NCBI RefSeq assembly: GCF_001465345.1
Contig: NZ_CP013655.1
Span: 868,001-932,000 of the forward strand
Length of the DNA: 64,000 nt
Direction of reading: 5' to 3'
From: Enterococcus rotai
GTDB taxonomy: Bacteria > Bacillota > Bacilli > Lactobacillales > Enterococcaceae
Shown piece by piece: positions 57,584-64,000 of this stretch (within the stretch, counting starts at the first letter, position 1; each line of letters opens with the position of its first letter). The translations under genes were made by a program, and so were the position numbers. The notes under the pieces are model-generated. The model made no database searches. It saw only the letters and a program-made list of their open reading frames with translations, and was not told where the DNA came from.

Positions 57584-59008
57584 ATGAAAACAAGAACTAT
57601 TTTACTGAAAATTTGCTCGTTCATATTAGTTACGGGCTACTTTTCAGGTATCCTAACTGCAACTGACGCTTATGCTGCAGAAGATATTCTAACAATCACC
57701 CAAAATGCCGGCTATCAAACAAATGAATTTTATAAGCCCAAAGCTTCGATCGTCATTGAAGCACAAACAGGTCAAGTTCTTTGGGAGGACAATCCTGATT
57801 TAAAATGGAACCCAGCTAGTATCGCTAAACTGATGTCTGTTTATCTTGTTTTTGAAGCAATCGAACAAGGTAAATTTACGTTAGATACAACGGTCAAAGC
57901 AACAGATAACGACCAAGCGATTTCACAGATTTATGAGTTAAGTAACAATTCAATCGTTTCAGGTATCGCTTATCCCGTTCGCGACCTACTTTATGCAACA
58001 CTTGTCCAGTCATCAAATGTTGCCACCGTCATGCTAGCGAACCTTGTAACTGCTCATGATGAGGCCAAGTTTATTCATATGATGAATGACAAAGCTAAAG
58101 AACTCGGCATGACCAACTCAACCTTTTATAATTGTAGCGGAGCTGAAACTGGCGCTTTTAACGGCTATTATAAACCAGAAGGAATCGACCAAAGTGCAGA
58201 CAACGTAACCACTGCTCGTGATTTAGCTATTTTATCTTATCATTTATTGAAAAACTATCCGGATACCGTGAAGTATACAAGTCCCGTCCAAATCACGATC
58301 ATGGAAAATACGCCTTATGCTGAAGTCCTAGAAAACCATAATTATTCCTTGCCAGGTCTTGCTTATGGTTATGAGGGTGCAGATGGTTTGAAAACTGGTT
58401 CAAGTCCAACTGGCGGCTTCAACTATGCTGCAACTGCCAAGCGTGAAGATACACGCTTGATTGAAATTGTCTTAGGTGTTGGTGATTGGGAAGATCAAGA
58501 AGGTGAGTTACAGCGTCATGCTTTTGGTAACGCAATTTTTGACCAAGCTTTCGCTACTTATGAATACAAACAACTCCTTACTAAAGGGAACAACACGATA
58601 AATAAAGAAGAAGTGATTCTAGACCAAGACTTTTATGGTGTAATTCAACGAAATACTACGCCAGCGTTTAAACTAACCGCCGACAAAGTAACGATGGATA
58701 CAGGTCTTTCTCAAGTTTCTCCAACCATCAAAGCACCAAGTGTTTCATTTAAATATGCCCAAAAATTAAAAGCTCTACAAAATGGGACTTTTCTTAAAAA
58801 TACTAAGAAGAAGAACAGTTTATCAACCTTTTTCGTTAATGGTTTACTGATTATTTTAGGTCTTTTAGTCATGGCCTTATCCAAATTATTTAAAAAAGAA
58901 ACGGCCGGAACGACCAAATTCAGCCCTATTTTAGCTTTAGGTATTTTGCTGATTCTTGCAGGAATTGCTTTAAGCACCTATACAATCGTCATCGGTCCTT
59001 GGTTTTAA
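57584..59008 (+). CDS. secreted D-alanyl-D-alanine carboxypeptidase, second paralogue
   Basis: Start set at the ATG at 57584, with AAAGGA 7 bases upstream, giving 474 residues; earlier in-frame starts lack a site. A signal peptide ends near AYAAED. The S11 motifs are NPASIAKLM (SxxK), SSNVA (SxN) and GLKTGSSP (KTG). Long stretches match the paralogue at 52458 (for example the FYNCSGAETG region), including the two hydrophobic C-terminal segments. The linker is shorter. The two genes probably arose by duplication and face the same way. Confidence 0.93.
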   Translation: MKTRTILLKICSFILVTGYFSGILTATDAYAAEDILTITQNAGYQTNEFYKPKASIVIEAQTGQVLWEDNPDLKWNPASIAKLMSVYLVFEAIEQGKFTLDTTVKATDNDQAISQIYELSNNSIVSGIAYPVRDLLYATLVQSSNVATVMLANLVTAHDEAKFIHMMNDKAKELGMTNSTFYNCSGAETGAFNGYYKPEGIDQSADNVTTARDLAILSYHLLKNYPDTVKYTSPVQITIMENTPYAEVLENHNYSLPGLAYGYEGADGLKTGSSPTGGFNYAATAKREDTRLIEIVLGVGDWEDQEGELQRHAFGNAIFDQAFATYEYKQLLTKGNNTINKEEVILDQDFYGVIQRNTTPAFKLTADKVTMDTGLSQVSPTIKAPSVSFKYAQKLKALQNGTFLKNTKKKNSLSTFFVNGLLIILGLLVMALSKLFKKETAGTTKFSPILALGILLILAGIALSTYTIVIGPWF

Positions 59009-59023
59009 TTGAATACTAAAGCA

Positions 59024-59057
59024 AAACAGCCCCTGCTTGCAGGCGGCTGTTTTTTTG
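59024..59057 (+). terminator. terminator of the second carboxypeptidase gene
   Basis: ACAGCC and GGCTGT with inner CTGC/GCAG pairs form a GC-rich hairpin followed by seven T, 16 bp after the stop. Confidence 0.9.
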
Positions 59058-59127
59058 ACTCGCCCCCCGCACAACTTTTTGTGGTTAATTCTTTGAGTAA
59101 AAAAAGCTTGATTGGACATACAGATAA

Positions 59128-59208
59128 AGTAAGGTCTTATCAAAAATTACTGCTTTTAAAACAACATTAGCTGAGATTTTAAAAGAAGAAGATCAGTTAG
59201 ATATTTAA
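59128..59208 (+). pseudogene. possible 3' remnant of a lost gene
   Basis: A 26-codon open stretch ending in TAA reads like real coding sequence (TAFKTTLAEILKEEDQLDI at its end), lacks any start or ribosome site, and is followed by a strong terminator. It may be the tail of a decayed gene. The parent cannot be named. Confidence 0.3.
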
Positions 59209-59227
59209 GGACTGAATCGTTCAAAAA

Positions 59228-59279
59228 GCCAGTCAATCAGAATTGTGGGTGCAATTCTGATTGACTGGCCTTTATTTTT
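59228..59279. terminator. bidirectional terminator downstream of the secreted repeat protein
   Basis: A perfect 17-bp stem (59228-59244 with 59253-59269, GCCAGTCAATCAG arm) has an eight-base loop. T-rich sequence follows on both strands, so it can end the minus-strand secreted-protein gene and any plus-strand remnant. Confidence 0.9.
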
Positions 59280-59372
59280 TTACCATCATGACTTGGTAAA
59301 AAGTATATTTTTATGAAGTTCACACAAATTTGGGTAAGAAAATTTAGTATTAGTCTTTAGTATTTTGGGTAA

Positions 59373-60035
59373 TTATTTATTTTTCTTTAGTTGTTTGATT
59401 TCTTTTTCGATTTGATCGATTTGTTTACCTAAAGCTTTTTGTTCATTTTTGTCGCGAGATACTTTTTTCTTGTTGATCAATTCTTGTTTTTCTTGGATCA
59501 ATGCATTGATTTTCGCTGCATTGTCTTCCACTGGTGTAGATGGTGTTGTTGTATTGCCTGTTGAACCACTTGTTGAACCATTTTTCAACGCTTGGATTTC
59601 ACGTTCGATTTCGCCAAGACGAATGCCTAACGCTTTTTGTTCTTGTGGGTCACGGCTAACTTTTTTCTTGTTGATTACTTCTTGTTTTTCTTGGATCAAT
59701 GCAGCGATTTTTGATGCTGTATCTTCACCTGGAGTTGCTGGTGTTGTTGTGTTGCCAGTTGAACCACCTGTTGAGCCACCTTTTTTCAATGCTTGGATTT
59801 CGCGTTCGATTTCGCCGATACGGATGCCTAACGCTTTTTGTTCATTTTTATCGCGAGATACTTTTTTCTTGTTGATCACTTCTTGTTTTTCTTGGATCAA
59901 TGCGTTGATTTTTGCAGTGTTATCTACAAGTTGAGCCGAGTTCGCATGTACTTGAGTAGCGGTTGCTAAAAATCCTGTTCCTCCGATTGATAAAGCTAAA
60001 CCAGCAACTACTGCACCTTTTACAAATTTGTTCAT
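59373..60035 (-). CDS. secreted protein with three coiled-coil repeats
   Basis: Start set at the ATG at 60035, preceded by TTGGAGGAATTTATA, giving 220 residues. A signal peptide (about 1-31, ending QVHANS) is followed by three repeats of about 46 residues, each with INALIQEKQEVINKKKVSR, EQKALG and IGEIEREIQALK. The repeats are joined by GSTGGSTGNTTTPATP linkers. The heptad-like pattern suggests helical hairpins. There is no LPxTG motif, lipobox, LysM domain or C-terminal membrane segment, so the protein should be released or held by charge. I do not recognise a named family. The gene stands alone with its own terminator. Confidence 0.85.
   Translation of the reverse strand: MNKFVKGAVVAGLALSIGGTGFLATATQVHANSAQLVDNTAKINALIQEKQEVINKKKVSRDKNEQKALGIRIGEIEREIQALKKGGSTGGSTGNTTTPATPGEDTASKIAALIQEKQEVINKKKVSRDPQEQKALGIRLGEIEREIQALKNGSTSGSTGNTTTPSTPVEDNAAKINALIQEKQELINKKKVSRDKNEQKALGKQIDQIEKEIKQLKKNK
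59380..59930 (-). repeat. three in-gene tandem repeats of the secreted protein
   Basis: Three DNA segments of about 135 bp (near 59380-59525, 59585-59720 and 59790-59920) are highly similar to one another at nucleotide level, separated by about 55-bp Gly/Ser/Thr linker segments that are also similar. Recent duplication or ongoing gene conversion would explain this. Confidence 0.8.
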
Positions 60036-60246
60036 TATAAATTCCTCCAATTTTTTTGTTCGAATACTACTGTTCATATAATAATAGTTCCGATACACAA
60101 ATTATACCCACAGTTCTCTAAAAAGTAAACTATTATTTTATAAATAGTAGTATCAAAATTTTTTATACTTATCGAAATTTATGAAAAAGGGTGATTTATC
60201 AAGGGGTACAGCCGCCTATTTTCTCAAAAATATTTTATAGAAAAGA

Positions 60247-60300
60247 AAAAAAATCTAACTTTTTCACTCATAATCGAGTAGAAAAATTAGATTTTTTCTA
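60247..60300 (-). terminator. terminator of pgsA
   Basis: AAAAAATCTAACTTTTTC pairs with GAAAAATTAGATTTTTT across a loop, with T-rich sequence on both strands. It lies just downstream of the pgsA stop. Confidence 0.85.
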
Positions 60301-60321
60301 TAAAATTTGTCTAATTACTCT

Positions 60322-60900
60322 TTACATTGATCCTTTAAATACATCAGCATTTTTCACAAAATAGTCGACGCCTGAATAAATTGTAAATAGTAAACAAATA
60401 TAAAGCATAATTTGATCTACAGGAAAACCAATCGCTGCAAACGGAATATTATTGATAAATAATAGAATGATCGCAACCATTTGTGTTGCTGTCTTGACTT
60501 TACCTGGCCAAGCTGCGGCCATTACTTCGCCGCCTTCAACTAATAGTAAACGCAAACCAGTAACAGCAAGCTCTCTACATACAATGATTGCCACTACCCA
60601 AGTTGGCGCTTTTTGTTGCCCTACTAAAACGATAAATGCTGTCATTACTAGCATTTTATCTGCTAATGGATCGGCGAATTTACCGAAGTTTGTCACTAGC
60701 CCTCGTGCACGAGCGATTTTTCCATCTAACCAGTCAGTAAGACTTGCAACTGCGAAAATAATTGCGCCAACTAGTTGAGTGACTGCTAGTGATGTCCCTG
60801 CTATGGTTAGTGTGCCCCAGTCCATTGGAATGCTAACAACAGCAATAAAAATCGGGATCATGAATATTCGAATAACGGTTAATTTATTTGGTAAGTTCAA
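60322..60900 (-). CDS. pgsA: CDP-diacylglycerol-glycerol-3-phosphate 3-phosphatidyltransferase
   Basis: I prefer a TTG start at 60900, giving the canonical MNLPNKLTVIRIFMIP opening and 192 residues, with AGAGGGG about 9 bases upstream. An ATG at 60930 would add ten residues but has a weak site. The CDP-alcohol phosphotransferase motif DGKIARARGLVTNFGKFADP, continuing LADK, carries the full set of Asp residues. Several membrane segments are present. It makes phosphatidylglycerol phosphate. It follows rodZ, as in B. subtilis, but cinA-recA do not follow here. Confidence 0.95.
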   Translation of the reverse strand: MNLPNKLTVIRIFMIPIFIAVVSIPMDWGTLTIAGTSLAVTQLVGAIIFAVASLTDWLDGKIARARGLVTNFGKFADPLADKMLVMTAFIVLVGQQKAPTWVVAIIVCRELAVTGLRLLLVEGGEVMAAAWPGKVKTATQMVAIILLFINNIPFAAIGFPVDQIMLYICLLFTIYSGVDYFVKNADVFKGSM

Positions 60901-61017
60901 TGCCTGTTGCCCCTCTCTTTTCCTACTCATTTTACGTTATCTCATAGAAGGTGTCACGAAAAAAGGTTTTTTCCCCTTATTTAATGTTTAAGTAAATGAA
61001 AGAAACTCTCAATAAAT

Positions 61018-61074
61018 AAGTGAGAAAAACACAGGAAATGATCATTCATTGTTCATCACCTATTTTTCTCACTC
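61018..61074 (-). terminator. terminator or attenuator between rodZ and pgsA
   Basis: GTGAGAAAAA (61020-61029) pairs with TTTTTCTCAC (61063-61072) across a long loop. It lies 24 bp after the rodZ stop. Confidence 0.65.
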
Positions 61075-61095
61075 ATTTCTATCTATAAAATCGTT

Positions 61096-62037
61096 TTATT
61101 GCGGTTGTTGTGACTGTGCGGATTGTTCTGGTTGTGATTGTGCATAAGCCAGAGTCATATTGATATTTCTTAGTCCAATTCCTGTATTGTTCGGGTTGAA
61201 CTCTGCTTTTTGTCCATCTAATTTGAATTCCATATATTCAGAAGCACCTAAGCTAACAACAACTTGCGCCGTTCCTGCTGGAATTTCAACAGATTTAGGT
61301 TGTCCAGGCTGAATCGTTTCTTGATAAAAATAGCCGTTATCATTATTAGCGGCTGTTGCAATATAAACACCCACCCAACAAGGTCCCGTCAAAGCATTAA
61401 ATTCAAGCTTAGCAGGAGAAGCTAAATTAGTCGCATTCATATTCACCGTTGGACCAGACTCACTAACAAAACTGACTTCTGCAGGTGCTTTCGGTTCTGA
61501 TGAAGAACTTGAGCTTGAAGACTCCGTTGTACTTGATGCAGGAGCTTGGCTTGACGCAGAACTCGATGTTGACTCAGATTCTCTAATGATTTCAGAAGCT
61601 GGCGGCTGAATCATCGGGCTTGTTTGCCGATCTTGCCATGTAATATAAAAAACAACAATTGCAATTGCTAATCCAATCAAAGAAAAAATAATCGCAGGCA
61701 AACTACGCATAAAACGTTTAGTTTGGCTATTTTCATCGTACATTTGGGTTCTTGATTCATCCAAGGTTTGATATTGAATCGCTGTTTCTATGTCTTCTGG
61801 TTCTTCTATTCCATCATAAATCTCTACTAACTCGTTGCCGTCTAATCCAACTGCGCTTGCATATTGACGAATAAACGCACGTACATAAAATGTTCCTGGC
61901 ATAGAATCAAAATCATTCTCTTCGATGGCTATTAAATAGCGCTTTTGTGTTTTAGTAATTTGCTGCAATTCGTCTAATGACATATTACGTTGCAGTCGTG
62001 CATCTCTTAATTTTTTTCCAATATTTACGCTGGCCAC
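61096..62037 (-). CDS. rodZ: RodZ-like helix-turn-helix membrane protein (YmfM family)
   Basis: The start is a GTG at 62037 with GGAGAAG upstream, giving 313 residues. The N-terminal Cro/C1-type HTH domain (about 5-75) has LRDARLQRNMSLDELQQITKTQKR and YVRAFIRQYASAVGLD. One membrane segment (about 112-133) and a Ser-rich linker precede a C-terminal DUF4115 domain. RodZ links MreB filaments to wall synthesis in rods; in a coccus without evident MreB its partner is less clear. The ymfF-ymfH-ymfM-pgsA order matches B. subtilis. Confidence 0.92.
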   Translation of the reverse strand: MASVNIGKKLRDARLQRNMSLDELQQITKTQKRYLIAIEENDFDSMPGTFYVRAFIRQYASAVGLDGNELVEIYDGIEEPEDIETAIQYQTLDESRTQMYDENSQTKRFMRSLPAIIFSLIGLAIAIVVFYITWQDRQTSPMIQPPASEIIRESESTSSSASSQAPASSTTESSSSSSSSEPKAPAEVSFVSESGPTVNMNATNLASPAKLEFNALTGPCWVGVYIATAANNDNGYFYQETIQPGQPKSVEIPAGTAQVVVSLGASEYMEFKLDGQKAEFNPNNTGIGLRNINMTLAYAQSQPEQSAQSQQPQ

Positions 62038-62401
62038 TCGTCCATCTTCTCCAGTCTTTCTAATTTATCAGTTTAGCTTGATTGAATCAAGCTGTTATTA
62101 CAGTAATCATGTTTCTCTCTTAATCTAGTTTTCTTTAGCTATCATTAGTTTATGTAAAACCTTTGAGTAAAAAATAACCGATCTTCTAATAGTCAATTGC
62201 TCAAAATGCTGGAAGATTTACTTTACTTAACTTATCTAAGCATACCATAAAAAATTCCCGCTGAGGATAACATTTTTGAAAGTTTGTCACTAAATATCGG
62301 ACTTTTTTTGATTCTGATAATAGTAGCTTGAGCAAGTCCTGAATCCTTAGCTAAAACTTAGGACTAATCATTCAACTACTTGCTCTCACATACTATTCAA
62401 T
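62038..62401. other. gap between ymfH-like gene and rodZ
   Basis: No credible gene. The right end holds an inverted repeat GAGCAAGT...ACTTGCTC (about 62332-62387) with inner GTCCT/AGGAC pairs, which may act as a terminator for the M16 gene but lacks a clear T run. The rodZ promoter should lie in the left half. Confidence 0.5.
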
Positions 62402-63694
62402 CTACTTTTTAGGATACATAAAAAAGCGGCTTAACCCATCTTGATTAATCAACGTTTGTGCCAAATTTTTCACATCAGATAATTGGACACTTTCAATCAC
62501 TTCTGGTGTGTCAAACAAGGTTGTTTCTCCATAAAGCGATTGTGAAAATTGATTTGCGATATATTCTAGTGAATTTAACGATTGGAAATATTTTCCAATC
62601 ATCTTTTTCTTCAATAATGACAAGTTTTCTTCGGTTACTTCCAAACTCTCATTAGCTGTCAATAAAATCTCTTCGATCCGTTCAGCTAACACTTCTGGTT
62701 GATCACTATCGCCACCAAAATCCGCAAAGTGGAAACTACGGTCCAAATTAAATTCATAGCCGAAACTATCATCCAATAAGCCTTCGTTATACAAATTCAA
62801 GTAATTTTGTGACGTATTGCCAAATAACAATTGGAACAATAAATTAGCTGTTGTTTTATATTTTAGTAATTCTTTTCCATCTGTTGGAACTTCATCCAAG
62901 CCTTTTAAACCTACAATGACTTTAGAACGGCTGATGGTCATTTCCAAAGAGCTTTCTTTAATGATATCTGCAGCTGTTTCTTTAGGAAAATGACGTTTGA
63001 TCGGTTCAGCTTTCGTAAAGGTTTTAGCTGCTTGATTATCACGGATAAAAGTCATCATAGCTTCCGGATCCATCTTGCCGACAACAAATAACGTCATGTT
63101 ACTAGGGTGGTAGAAGGTATTGTAGCAAGTATACAAATCTTTTGCAGTGATTTCACCAATACTTTCCACCGTTCCCGCAATATCAATATGCAACGGATGT
63201 TTTGGATAAAGATTGCCTAGTGTCCCAAAAAATAAGCGCCAGTTAGAATCATCTAAATACATTTGGATCTCTTGTCCGATGATTCCTTTTTCTTTATCTA
63301 CTGTTTCTTTGGTAAAGTAAGGTTCTTGAACAAAATTAATCAAAGTTTCCAAGTTTTTTTCTACTTGGTCAGTCGTTGAAAATAAGTAGCTTGTCTTCGT
63401 AAAACTTGTAAAAGCGTTCGCCGAAGCTCCTTGGCGACCAAATTGTTGGAAAACATCACCATCTTCTTTTTCAAACATTTTATGTTCTAAAAAATGGGCG
63501 ATCCCATCTGGTACTTTTACGAAATCTTTTTCACCGATCGGCACAAATTCATTGTCGATCGAGCCATAATTAGTCGTAAACAAGCCATACGTTTTGTTGT
63601 ATTCTGCTTTAGGCAACAAATAAACAGTTAAGCCGTTTTCTAGGACTTCTGTATATAGGACTTCGTTGATTTGCGGATATTCTTTTTTATGCAT
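62402..63694 (-). CDS. M16-family metallopeptidase (YmfH-like, catalytic subunit)
   Basis: The protein has 430 residues. The inverted zinc motif HFLEH is in IAHFLEHKMFEKE (about 67-79), with a downstream Glu near 144-151 in DKEKGIIGQEI. The domain arrangement is that of M16B peptidases such as B. subtilis YmfH, which pairs with the non-catalytic YmfF. It overlaps the upstream ymfF-like gene by eight bases. The substrate is unknown. Confidence 0.92.
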   Translation of the reverse strand: MHKKEYPQINEVLYTEVLENGLTVYLLPKAEYNKTYGLFTTNYGSIDNEFVPIGEKDFVKVPDGIAHFLEHKMFEKEDGDVFQQFGRQGASANAFTSFTKTSYLFSTTDQVEKNLETLINFVQEPYFTKETVDKEKGIIGQEIQMYLDDSNWRLFFGTLGNLYPKHPLHIDIAGTVESIGEITAKDLYTCYNTFYHPSNMTLFVVGKMDPEAMMTFIRDNQAAKTFTKAEPIKRHFPKETAADIIKESSLEMTISRSKVIVGLKGLDEVPTDGKELLKYKTTANLLFQLLFGNTSQNYLNLYNEGLLDDSFGYEFNLDRSFHFADFGGDSDQPEVLAERIEEILLTANESLEVTEENLSLLKKKMIGKYFQSLNSLEYIANQFSQSLYGETTLFDTPEVIESVQLSDVKNLAQTLINQDGLSRFFMYPKK

Positions 63695-64000
63695 CGGCTT
63701 TTTCTCCTTCCAAAAAGAAAATGGCTTGTAATTGCACTAACTTAGCAACTCGCTGAACATCAGCTAATGTGACAGCTTCCATCCGGCGGATCCATTCATC
63801 ATCTTTTAAACGAAGGTGCGGAATCAAATCGTTCAAATATTCATTCTCTAAAACAGCTCCCGCATTATCTAAAGACAGTAAATATTGATTTTTCAGCATA
63901 GCTTTCGTTTGTTCAATCTCTAAATCAGTCACGTTTCCTTGACGGATATTTTCTAGTTCTACAGAAATCAAGCGTAAAACTTGGTTACGATTTTTGCCGT
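63687..64000 (-). CDS. M16-family peptidase-like protein (YmfF-like), C-terminal part
   Basis: The reading frame is open to the window edge, so only about the last 104 residues are present. IEQTKAMLKNQYLLSLDNAGAV and a C-terminal VQRVAKLVQLQAIFFLEG fit the end of an M16 domain. No zinc motif can be seen in this part. It overlaps the ymfH-like gene by eight bases, and the pair probably forms a heterodimer. Confidence 0.85.
   Translation of the reverse strand, partial: GKNRNQVLRLISVELENIRQGNVTDLEIEQTKAMLKNQYLLSLDNAGAVLENEYLNDLIPHLRLKDDEWIRRMEAVTLADVQRVAKLVQLQAIFFLEGEKADA

Noticed and set aside
59128-59208. Insertion-sequence remnant
   Set aside because: No inverted terminal repeats or transposase motifs are visible; recorded only as an orphan coding-like stretch.

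Overview
The window reads as a chromosomal segment of a low-GC Gram-positive coccus of the genus Enterococcus, close to but probably not identical with E. faecalis. The evidence is a GshF-type bifunctional glutathione synthetase, a PrkC/IreK kinase with five PASTA repeats, an opp operon ordered D-F-B-C-A, AGGAGG-type ribosome binding sites, and gene order. No identity search could be run, so the species call is an inference.

Most of the window is a deeply conserved Bacillota housekeeping block on the minus strand. Read in transcription order from the right it runs ymfF-ymfH-rodZ-pgsA, then patatin-ydbC-yicC, gmk-rpoZ, priA-def-fmt-rsmB-stp-prkC-rsgA-rpe-thiN, then rpmB (plus strand) with the asp23-like gene and fakA, then recG-plsX-acpP, rnc-smc-HAD-ftsY. 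This is essentially the Bacillus subtilis yloC to ftsY order. The coaBC position between rpoZ and priA holds no gene and carries a tandem repeat instead. Two inserts interrupt the order: opp plus an MFS transporter and ndk between acpP and rnc, and an AT-rich accessory island between rpmB and thiN. The left end (1-9 kb) holds a BceRS-BceAB type peptide-sensing and detoxification module, gshF, a cysteine hydrolase and a YitT protein. The right part holds two paralogous secreted D,D-carboxypeptidases and a secreted protein with three coiled-coil repeats.

The accessory island (about 30.8-39.9 kb) is the most interesting gene block. It encodes an ABC exporter pair and a small protein on the minus strand. 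Divergent from these is a compact class II lanthipeptide operon: a 60-residue precursor, a LanM synthetase, a LanT transporter with a C39 protease domain, and a flavodoxin-fold oxidoreductase. The predicted core has seven Ser/Thr but only one Cys, at its very C-terminus. At most one thioether ring can form, and the flavoprotein is a candidate for acting on the remaining dehydro-residues or on the terminal Cys. I recognise no dedicated LanFEG immunity genes.

The second discovery candidate is not a gene. It is a family of about 115-170 nt palindromic intergenic elements in at least three gaps (25.4-25.9, 50.5-50.8 and 51.9-52.1 kb). Different copies have different stem sequences, yet both stems stay complementary in every complete copy and a 4-5 nt bulge between them is kept. 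That covariation points to a conserved folded element, RNA or DNA, rather than neutral repeat debris.

No tRNA, rRNA, CRISPR array, complete insertion sequence or prophage was recognised.
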